Virus record (IMG/VR): IMGVR_UViG_3300043331_002606
Location: 1-24,563 of that record
Length of the DNA: 24,563 nucleotides
Origin: a virus
Reading direction: 5' to 3' (one strand)
The notes beneath the pieces were generated by a model. That model searched no databases and was not told where the DNA came from. It saw nothing but the letters and a program-made list of their open reading frames with translations. Position 1 is the stretch's first letter. Every line of letters begins with the position of its first letter. Of the stretch, positions 1 to 5,842 are shown in pieces. The translations under genes and the position numbers were made by a program.

Positions 1-383
1 TCGATCCAGTTCCGTACTCGCGTCGGATAGCGGTCGAGCATGTACCGCGTGCCCCATGGCGAGCCGAGCTTCCAACCGAACAGCGACACATAGAATGCAC
101 GGTGGAAGCCCAGGCGCCCTGTCGGCGTGATGCACGTCCTGTTGTTAGATGTTGCGTTAGGCGCTGGCGTATCGAACGCGAGGCGCATCGTGCAGGCCGA
201 CACGCACCTGCCCTCGATCCGATGCCGATGCCCCGCCGTCCATTGGTTGTAATACTCAGTGTAGCGGGCGACGACGTTCCCGCCTGGATCGCTCTGCACC
301 ACGATATCGCCGGCGATGACGCCATAGAGCAAAACGGCGCCGATCCCGGCGCCGATGCCCGCAGCAGGTTTGAGCACCTTCAT
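1..383 (-). CDS. Membrane-anchored ClpP-like (COG3904-like) protein, 3' end outside window
   Basis: This reading frame is open from the ATG at 383-381 to the window edge, giving 127 codons with no stop, so the C terminus is missing. The N terminus (about residues 5-28) is a hydrophobic, glycine/alanine-rich segment that should act as signal anchor. It is followed by a motif with C-V-S-A-C-T near residue 70 and a C-I-T-P...L-G-F-H segment near residues 92-102. From memory, this pairing is typical of small alphaproteobacterial proteins related to COG3904 (ClpP/crotonase-like fold), where the serine of the SAC motif is the putative nucleophile. The later W-G-T-R-Y-M-L-D-x-Y-P segment also fits that family. 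The start overlaps the stop of the upstream 28-residue ORF (ATGA), suggesting translational coupling. The function is unknown; a periplasmic protease-like role is inferred. Confidence 0.6.
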   Translation of the reverse strand, partial: MKVLKPAAGIGAGIGAVLLYGVIAGDIVVQSDPGGNVVARYTEYYNQWTAGHRHRIEGRCVSACTMRLAFDTPAPNATSNNRTCITPTGRLGFHRAFYVSLFGWKLGSPWGTRYMLDRYPTRVRNWI

Positions 384-466
384 GGGACACCTCCCATCAT
401 CCGCAAAGCGGGTTGAAAAGCGAGCATCAGCGTAAAGCCGATGAGGAACGGCAACAGCAGATGCAT
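380..466 (-). CDS. Tiny hydrophobic (single-TM) peptide, 28 aa
   Basis: The ATG at 466 opens a 28-codon frame that ends in TGA at 382-380. That stop overlaps the ATG of the ClpP-like gene in an ATGA arrangement. The first 20 residues are strongly hydrophobic (MHLLLPFLIGFTLMLAF...), consistent with one membrane helix, followed by a short tail with R-M-M. It lies 7 nt after the stop of the frameshifted secreted-protein gene, so it belongs to the same close-packed run of small genes. It could be a small membrane protein of the lysis or host-interaction region, but no family is recognisable. Support comes only from the start/stop coupling and composition. Confidence 0.35.
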   Translation of the reverse strand: MHLLLPFLIGFTLMLAFQPALRMMGGVP

Positions 467-473
467 CGGTGCC

Positions 474-739
474 TCACATCAGCGGGCCGGGCGCGTAGCA
501 GTAGATCAGCGGCCGACCGAGCTCGTTCCATCGCCACCACAGCACCGGGGCGCCGTTGCGGTTCGGCTCGCGAATGACGACATCATCCGGCACCGGGGTC
601 CATTGCGCGATCGGGCATTTTCCCTCGGCGCAGCGGGTCCAGTATACTGGCCGGGATACAGCTCGCGTGCCGGCAGCGAAGGCGCGAGCGTGGCCAGGGC
701 GCCGATGCCGATCAGAGCCAGCGCAAGCGCCGCTCTCAT
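474..739 (-). pseudogene. Small secreted protein gene, apparently frameshifted
   Basis: The ATG at 739-737 is preceded by a strong Shine-Dalgarno (GGAGGA, about 5 nt away). It opens with a clear signal peptide: MRAALALALIGIGALATLAP, then an S-L-P-A-R-E cleavage region and E-L-Y-P-G-Q-Y. After roughly 37 residues this frame turns into low-quality arginine/serine-rich sequence and ends at 506. The -1 frame, in contrast, becomes protein-like from about position 655, with C-A-E-G-K-C-P, a W-x-x-V-P-D-D-V-V-I stretch and the C-terminal end Y-C-Y-A-P-G-P-L-M, stopping at 474-476. The simplest reading is one small secreted cysteine-containing protein of about 90 residues broken by a single-base indel near 640-665. 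A sequencing error would look the same. Confidence 0.5.
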
Positions 740-813
740 GCGCCCTCCTCCCCGGCATCGTCTGGCGCCTCCGGAAGCATCACCGCGGAGGCGAGGTATT
801 GCACCGCCTGCAT
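736..813 (-). CDS. Possible 25-aa ORF upstream of the secreted protein
   Basis: ATG at 813-811 opens a 25-codon frame (MQAVQYLASAVMLPEAPDDA...). Its TGA at 738-736 overlaps the next ATG (739) as ATGA. The same frame extends upstream of the ATG with plausible sequence (D-R-I-I-N-R-R-R-Q-G-D-R-Q-L) up to a TGA just before position 860. There is no good ribosome site at 813. The strong site (GGGGAG, 5 nt spacing) instead serves an ATG at 860 that opens a 15-codon frame ending TGATG on this start. This looks like one small gene of about 40 codons with a 1-nt indel right after its start, or two coupled micro-ORFs. Low confidence. Confidence 0.25.
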   Translation of the reverse strand: MQAVQYLASAVMLPEAPDDAGEEGA

Positions 814-890
814 CAGTTGCCGATCGCCTTGTCGGCGTCTCCTGTTGATGATGCGGTCATGTCAGCTCCCCATGGAGAAGTGGCCGACTG

Positions 891-1277
891 TCAACGCGGC
901 TCGGGAGCACGCTCCGACAGCGCCGCGTCGCGCTGCGCCTTGGCCGCGTCGCGCTCAGCAGCTATACGGTCACGGTCGATCAGAGCGTCGCGTTTGGCCG
1001 CCAACGCCGCGTCGCGCTCAGTCTCGGCCGTCGTAGCGCGAGCCTCGGCCTTGGCGGCTGTGTCGAGCGCGGCGATCTGCGCCGCACTCAAAATGTCAGC
1101 GACCGGAAAACCCGGCTCGCCTTCCTTGACGGCAACCGGCTCGAGCTTCTCCGGGTACACCTTCATTGCACCGTCGTCATCAGTGACGACGGTGGCCCAT
1201 TGCACATGCGCGCCGGATAGCGTGCCGTCCGCGCGCCAGCGAACGAGTAGCTCGTAGGGTTGTCGCGTCGCTTGCAT
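891..1277 (-). CDS. Tail-fibre-associated coiled-coil protein, hypothetical (128 aa)
   Basis: The ATG at 1277 has a good ribosome site (TGAGGAG, about 6 nt upstream) and lies 22 nt after the tail-fibre stop, so it is co-transcribed with it. Residues 1-70 form a mixed domain with L-V-R-W-R-A-D-G-T-L-S-G-A-H and a G-F-P-V-A-D-I-L segment. From about residue 74 to the end the protein is alanine/arginine/glutamate/aspartate-rich with heptad spacing (repeated A-E-R-D-A-A), i.e. a coiled coil. Genes of this layout right after a fibre gene are often fibre chaperones or trimerisation factors. That role is inferred from position only; no named family is recognised. Confidence 0.7.
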   Translation of the reverse strand: MQATRQPYELLVRWRADGTLSGAHVQWATVVTDDDGAMKVYPEKLEPVAVKEGEPGFPVADILSAAQIAALDTAAKAEARATTAETERDAALAAKRDALIDRDRIAAERDAAKAQRDAALSERAPEPR

Positions 1278-1299
1278 TATTTACTCCTCATCATCGTCA

Positions 1300-2457
1300 T
1301 CACGACACGACCGCCCCATCAGGGAAGCGCCAATTGGTGCCGTCACTCACCGCCAGTCGTTTGTTCGACGTGCCGTCTGAAACGTAGATCATCCGCGCCG
1401 CAGTCGCCGCCGATGGCAGCGTGCCCACGGTATAGCTGCGGAGCCCCAGGTGGCCGCTGTCGTCGGCGACCACGACGCTGGACGCCCCGATGATGCTGTC
1501 GTCGAACGTGTAGCCAGATGTCGCTCCCGCGAACGCCAGCGTGTTCGCTGAGTGCGTGATCGTCGCGTCGTTGTTGAAATCAATGACGCCGCCCGATGCA
1601 AGGTACAGATCTGAGAATCTGTTACTCGCCCCGCCAAGCGCCATCCCGTCGTTAGCGGCCGGGATCACCGATCCGCCGTGGACGCGCAACAACTCGGTGA
1701 GCGCACCGCCGACCGCTGCATAGAACTCAAATCCGCCGTCCTCTGAGCCGTTGGTCGGGTCGAGGATTTTTCCGTACAGGAGGCAATAGGCTGTAATGTT
1801 TGCCGCGGAGTCGTTGCCGTTAAAGTTGAATCCGGCGATATAATCGCCCGCAGCGGGGCTCGCGGAGTTCTTGTACGATGTCCAATTCATCCCCGAGGCG
1901 GTGTCGTCGTTCCACGTTATTTGAAAGGTGTTGACGCTCGAAACGCCGATGAAGTCGCCTGCGTCAGCGCCGACGAGAGAGACGCCTCCACTGCCCCAGA
2001 CGATAGACTGGCCGTCGTCTAACAACCAAGATGCGCCCGGGGTGCGGACCAGCGTCGCGCCGGTGATATCGAGGACGCCCGGGCTGACGTTGACGATGCT
2101 CACGTCGCCGCCGAAGTCGACCAGGCCGCCCGCGGCGAGGTAGACGGCCGGCCAGGTCACCCCGATCTGGACCGGTGCGTCGTACTCGGCGGCGGTGCCG
2201 GCCGGCACGAAGCGCCAGGTGCGGGTGAAGCTGCCCGACGTGGCGGTGATCTTGTAGGCGCCGCCCGCCACGTGGAACGCGGCAAAGCCCTCCGAGTCGG
2301 CATTGAACGGATTGCCGATGGCCGAGGCGCCGGTGCGGTCGCTGTAGAGCGTGGCAAGACCGCCGTCGCTCTCACGGCGCACCTCGACCGACGCGCCGGA
2401 CAAGATGTTGCCGGCGCCGTCGACGATGGTCGCCTGCCAGCGGGCATAGGTGGCCAT
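1300..2457 (-). CDS. Phage tail fibre / appendage protein (385 aa)
   Basis: The ATG at 2457 has a GAGGAA ribosome site 7-8 nt upstream. Residues 1-85 look like a beta-sandwich N-terminal attachment domain (V-D-G-A-G-N-I-L-S-G-A-S-V-E-V-R-R, then N-P-F-N-A-D-S-E-G-F). The rest is Gly/Ser/Asp/Asn-rich and repetitive, as in trimeric beta-structured fibres. A block of about 31 residues near 106-136 (YLAAGG-L-V-D-F) reappears near 284-314 (YLASGG-V-I-D-F), so there is an internal duplication. The C terminus carries the phrase I-Y-V-S-D-G-T...R-L-A-V-S-D-G-T-N-W-R-F, common at the tip of alphaproteobacterial phage fibres. The downstream two thirds is visibly less G+C-rich than its neighbours, as expected of a host-range module exchanged by recombination. 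Confidence 0.78.
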   Translation of the reverse strand: MATYARWQATIVDGAGNILSGASVEVRRESDGGLATLYSDRTGASAIGNPFNADSEGFAAFHVAGGAYKITATSGSFTRTWRFVPAGTAAEYDAPVQIGVTWPAVYLAAGGLVDFGGDVSIVNVSPGVLDITGATLVRTPGASWLLDDGQSIVWGSGGVSLVGADAGDFIGVSSVNTFQITWNDDTASGMNWTSYKNSASPAAGDYIAGFNFNGNDSAANITAYCLLYGKILDPTNGSEDGGFEFYAAVGGALTELLRVHGGSVIPAANDGMALGGASNRFSDLYLASGGVIDFNNDATITHSANTLAFAGATSGYTFDDSIIGASSVVVADDSGHLGLRSYTVGTLPSAATAARMIYVSDGTSNKRLAVSDGTNWRFPDGAVVS

Positions 2458-2476
2458 GCTTGTTTCCTCACGGCCC

Positions 2477-2582
2477 TATCCTGAGGAGCGCCGCACACGC
2501 GGCGCGTCTCGAAGGATGGGTGTCCTGCTTTGCCGTCCTTCGAGACACTGCGCGCTGACGCGCGCAGCCCTCAGGACGAGGT
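2477..2582. repeat. Two head-to-head REP-like palindromes between tail tip and tail fibre genes
   Basis: Unit one (about 2477-2518) starts ATCCTGAGGAG and ends CTCGAAGGAT around a GC hairpin (CGCCGC/GCGGCG with a 4-nt loop). Unit two (about 2534-2580) is the same type in opposite orientation, starting GTCCTTCGAGAC and ending CTCAGGACGAG around GCGCGC-type arms. Each folds with ATCC/GGAT, GAG/CTC and GC-stem pairing. The pair fills the space between the stop of the 772-aa tail-tip gene and the fibre start. A third copy is at 5774-5816. In style they match chromosomal REP-like repeats I associate with Bradyrhizobium-type alphaproteobacteria, so host origin is inferred. Confidence 0.75.
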
Positions 2583-2590
2583 CGGAGAGG

Positions 2591-4909
2591 TCAGTTGATC
2601 TGGCTCCCGCGCACGTCGCCGGTGCCGGTGACCGTGGCGAAGCTCACGCCGTCGATGGCGGCACCTGCCGTCCCTCCTGCCCCTCCTGCCCCGCCGCTGC
2701 CCGCCGCGCTGCCGGCGCTGCCGGAGCTGCCGGGGTTGCCGCCGGCGCCGCCGTTGCCGCCGACGCCGGACCCGGAGCCTCCGGGCCCGCCCGCCTCGGT
2801 CGTGCCGGCAGTCCCCGGAAGACCGATGGTGCCAAACCCGACCCCGCCGGCGCCCGGCGTCTGGCCGCCGCCGCCGCCGCCGCCGCCGCCCCCGCCCAGA
2901 ATCGTATGCCCGCCGCCGCCGCCCCCGCCACCGCCGCCGCCCCAGATCTCGCCGGAGGTGACGTCGAGGTCGAACGCATAGCGGCTGTAGAGTGCAACGC
3001 CGCCGCCGCCGCCCGGCCCACCGGCAGAGTTGGGAACACCACCGCTGCCGCCGCCGCCGCCCTTTCCTTCGATGCGGCCGAGCACCTCGAGCGAGATGCT
3101 CACGCCCGACGGCCAGCTCCCGATGGAGAACGCCGGCGTGGCGATCGCGGTCGAGCCGATCAGCACCCCGGCGCTGACGATCGCGGTGACCACGTCGCCG
3201 GAGGCCGGCGTCGGGTAGAGCTCGTCGTGCCTTATGCGCAGGTCGATCTCGTTCTCATTGGCGTCGAAGATGATCACCCGCCCGCTCGGCCCGCTGTCGG
3301 CGCCGAGCTGCGTGAACAGCATCTCCTCGGCCTCGACATCGTAGCGGTCGGCGGACGGGCGGATGCGGGTGACCTGCACCGGCACCTCGGCCGCCGCTCC
3401 GGTCTCGTCCTGGAACGGCCAGGCACCCAGCCGGTAGCCCCCGCCGAGCTGTGGATCCTGGCCGGCATAGCGCATCAGCGAGAAGTTGAGGCGCCGCGGC
3501 GGGTCGCGGAAGCGCCCCAGCTGCTTGTCGTTGAGGGTCTCGGCGATGGCGCGCCCGCCTGCCGGAATCCAGCGCGAGAAGATCTTCTTGATCGCCGGCG
3601 TGCCGTAGTCGGCCTCGGCGTCGCTGTCGGTGGTCAGCGCCGCGGAGCGGTAGTTGTTGACCTGGTCCTCCTTGACGAGCGGATTGATCTTGCCGAAATA
3701 GGTGTAGACCTGGCTCAGCCGCTTGTCCGGCTGCTCTCGCACCTCGAGCGTGCCGGCGAGCGTGTTGTCCTCGTCGTAGGTGTCGGCGGTGGTGGAGATC
3801 GCCCGCAGCACCTGCAGCTTGATCTGCTGGCTGACGTCGTCCCACCAGATTGCCAGCGCCGCCTGCTCGACCAGCTCCGATACGAGCTTGTTGACCGAGG
3901 TCGGCTCGGCGATGAGCGCGGTATAGACGACATCGAGGAAGCTGCCGGTCTCGGTCAGCCAGGTCGAGAGCGGAATGAAGGCGTCGTCGACCCCTGCATA
4001 GGTGACCAGCAGGTCACGGATGATGTCGGCGACGTCCTCGCCGTTGTAGCGCAGGCAGAGCTGCACCCGGTCCTGGGCGCTGTGCGCCTGCGCGGTGGTG
4101 TTGAACTGGGCGCGCGTGAGGGTGAGCACGTCGCCGGAGCGGGTGAAGCTGCAGATCTCCTTGCCGCCGAGCGCCACGTGCCCGGACGACGGATATTCGG
4201 CGTTGCCGATGCCGGAGGGAGACAGCGTAGCCGAGGCGGCGGCCGCGCTGATGTCGGCGACCAGGAAGCCGCTCGACAAGAGCGGCGCCTGGGCGCGATC
4301 GTCCGCCGCCGCCTTGAGCACGTCCTTGGCCACGAGCACGTACTCGCCGGCCGGCGTCGGACCGTCGAAGCTGTCAATGATGAAGTGGCGCGTCTCCATG
4401 TCGGCCAGGTCCTGGCCGAGATAGCCGTTGATCAGCCGCAACGCCCGCCCGCGCAGGAAGGGCCGCCGCGCGCGAAACTTGCCCCAGAATGTGCCGCGCG
4501 CGAACGGGTCGCCGTAGTCGCGGCTCGATAGATAGGGATCGCCGTGGCTGCCGGTGTCGCTGTCGGGATGGTCGCAGAAGCGCACCCGCACATTGGCGCG
4601 CTGGCCGAGATCCTGGCCGAGCGAGACGGTGCCGGGCTGAAAGTCGACCTCTTTGATGGACGGGATCGCCTCGATCTCCTCCGGCAGATACATCGCCGGG
4701 ACGGCGAAGCGCAGCGTGACGTTTCCTCCTGAGCCCGCGGTCAGCGCCTCGGTGAAATTCGGCCGGTCCTGGCAGGTGCCGAGCGAGTTGAAGCACTTGA
4801 TGTCGCCGGTGACGCCGAGCGCCGCAGTGCACGGTGCGACCCCGTAGGTCAGCACGCAGCGGTCGATGTCGATCTCGACATAGGTGAGCGCCTGCCGTTC
4901 CCCCTCCAT
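2591..4909 (-). CDS. Tail tip / host-recognition protein with polyglycine C-terminal domain (772 aa)
   Basis: The gene begins 12 nt after the distal tail-like gene and is the largest protein after the tape measure, as expected of the baseplate hub/tip of a siphovirus. Residues 1-610 are a structured multidomain region. It holds several cysteines early (C-T-A-A-L-G...C-F-N-S-L-G-T-C), a T-R-H-F-I-I-D-S-F segment and a Q-V-Y-T-Y-F-G-K-I-N segment; the hub-like role is inferred. From about residue 611 the protein becomes extremely glycine-rich, with two uninterrupted runs of 11 glycines (W-G11-H and L-G11-Q) and many G-G-x-G repeats. It closes with A-A-I-D-G-V-S-F-A-T-V. Such polyglycine tips resemble receptor-binding T-even gp38 adhesins, where polyglycine II helices display variable loops. 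The DNA of this part is long GCC/GGC triplet repeats. Confidence 0.75.
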   Translation of the reverse strand: MEGERQALTYVEIDIDRCVLTYGVAPCTAALGVTGDIKCFNSLGTCQDRPNFTEALTAGSGGNVTLRFAVPAMYLPEEIEAIPSIKEVDFQPGTVSLGQDLGQRANVRVRFCDHPDSDTGSHGDPYLSSRDYGDPFARGTFWGKFRARRPFLRGRALRLINGYLGQDLADMETRHFIIDSFDGPTPAGEYVLVAKDVLKAAADDRAQAPLLSSGFLVADISAAAASATLSPSGIGNAEYPSSGHVALGGKEICSFTRSGDVLTLTRAQFNTTAQAHSAQDRVQLCLRYNGEDVADIIRDLLVTYAGVDDAFIPLSTWLTETGSFLDVVYTALIAEPTSVNKLVSELVEQAALAIWWDDVSQQIKLQVLRAISTTADTYDEDNTLAGTLEVREQPDKRLSQVYTYFGKINPLVKEDQVNNYRSAALTTDSDAEADYGTPAIKKIFSRWIPAGGRAIAETLNDKQLGRFRDPPRRLNFSLMRYAGQDPQLGGGYRLGAWPFQDETGAAAEVPVQVTRIRPSADRYDVEAEEMLFTQLGADSGPSGRVIIFDANENEIDLRIRHDELYPTPASGDVVTAIVSAGVLIGSTAIATPAFSIGSWPSGVSISLEVLGRIEGKGGGGGSGGVPNSAGGPGGGGGVALYSRYAFDLDVTSGEIWGGGGGGGGGGGHTILGGGGGGGGGGGQTPGAGGVGFGTIGLPGTAGTTEAGGPGGSGSGVGGNGGAGGNPGSSGSAGSAAGSGGAGGAGGTAGAAIDGVSFATVTGTGDVRGSQIN

Positions 4910-4921
4910 CGCATCACGGCC

Positions 4922-5752
4922 TCACGCCACGCCCTGCATCGGCAGGGTGATCTCGGTCAGCCCGTGCTGCCCGGCATTGACCGGGCGCGGGTCGCCCATC
5001 ATCCAGGCAAAGCCGCACTCCATCGGATAGGTCTGCGGCCGCCAGGCGAAGAAGAACGGCCGCGTCTGCGCCGCGGCGATGAACGGGTCGATGTCCTCGC
5101 GGTAGGTCGCGGGGTCGATCAGCGACAGATGCGCCTCGCTCTCGCGCGTCTCGCCGATCATCACCCGGCCGAGGAAGTTGCCGCTCTCCGACAGCCCGCT
5201 GACGATCCTGGTCTTGCGCGCGTATTTGATCGGCGTGTGCCCCTGCCAGATCCTGCGCGGCAGGATCAGCAGCTTACCGCAATAGACCACAGCGGCCTCC
5301 GGCAGCTCGGCGGCGAGCTGCAGCACGATGCGCACGGTGGCGAGCGGCTGCGGGACGAAGCGGAAGATCACCGGCGAATCGTCGGCCAGAATGTGCTCCT
5401 CGACCAGCTCGGCCATGGCCGGCGACGAGTATGGCGAGGAGTTGTCGAGCGTGCCCTCGACCGAGACGACGATCCCGGCCGAGCCGAAATTGTGCTTGGC
5501 GATGGCCACGTAGTCGACATCCTCGACCGAGTTGGTGGTGATGTCGATATGGGTGGTGCCGGTCTCGATCTCGCCGCGCCAGCGCAGGTGCGTGGCCGGG
5601 TTGGCCAGGTTCGACGCCGGGTGGTCGGCGTCCTCGGAGCTGGCCGCGATCGTCGCCGGGGTCACCAGGCTCTGCCAGCCGACGATCGGATTATCGGCGC
5701 CGAGCTCGCCGGTGTCCTCGAGGACGAGACTCTGCGAGATGACGACCGGCAT
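4922..5752 (-). CDS. Distal tail-like structural protein (276 aa)
   Basis: Located between tape measure and tail tip, the usual place of the distal tail protein. The first residues M-P-V-V-I-S-Q-S-L-V-L from the ATG at 5752 make a natural N terminus. An ATG nine codons upstream (5779) lies inside the REP-like repeat and is rejected. Residues about 30-150 (A-S-N-L-A-N-P-A-T-H-L-R-W-R, then D-Y-V-A-I-A-K-H-N-F-G, E-L-V-E-E-H-I-L) look like a beta-sandwich of discoidin type. The C-terminal half includes R-P-F-F-F-A-W-R-P-Q-T-Y-P. No transmembrane or catalytic motif is seen. Function is assigned by position and fold impression, not by a recognised family name. Confidence 0.65.
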   Translation of the reverse strand: MPVVISQSLVLEDTGELGADNPIVGWQSLVTPATIAASSEDADHPASNLANPATHLRWRGEIETGTTHIDITTNSVEDVDYVAIAKHNFGSAGIVVSVEGTLDNSSPYSSPAMAELVEEHILADDSPVIFRFVPQPLATVRIVLQLAAELPEAAVVYCGKLLILPRRIWQGHTPIKYARKTRIVSGLSESGNFLGRVMIGETRESEAHLSLIDPATYREDIDPFIAAAQTRPFFFAWRPQTYPMECGFAWMMGDPRPVNAGQHGLTEITLPMQGVA

Positions 5753-5773
5753 TCGTGCGTCCCCATGCTCCGA

Positions 5774-5816
5774 CCTCATCCTGAGGAGGCCGCGCAGCGG
5801 CCGTCTCGAAGGATGG
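5774..5816. repeat. REP-like palindrome between tape measure and distal tail genes
   Basis: This single copy starts CTCATCCTGAGGAG and ends GTCTCGAAGGAT, with a central perfect stem GGCCGC/GCGGCC around GCA. It is the same family as the pair at 2477-2582, in the orientation of unit one. It supplies a spurious upstream ATG (5779) to the following gene. On the minus strand it lies right after the tape measure stop and could act as an mRNA 3'-end stabiliser or weak terminator; no T-run follows. Confidence 0.75.
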
Positions 5817-5842
5817 CCGCTGGTTCTCTGGTTGCCGCGGCC

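Noticed and set aside
2860-2945. GCC/GGC triplet runs considered as a simple repeat or CRISPR-like array
   Set aside because: They encode the polyglycine part of the tail tip in frame; there are no spacers or repeat units of CRISPR size.
2450-4531. Long plus-strand open frame of 693 codons opposite the tail-tip gene
   Set aside because: It is rich in Arg/Ala/Gly/Asp without any motif and lies antisense to a well-supported gene. In G+C-rich DNA such antisense frames are usual.
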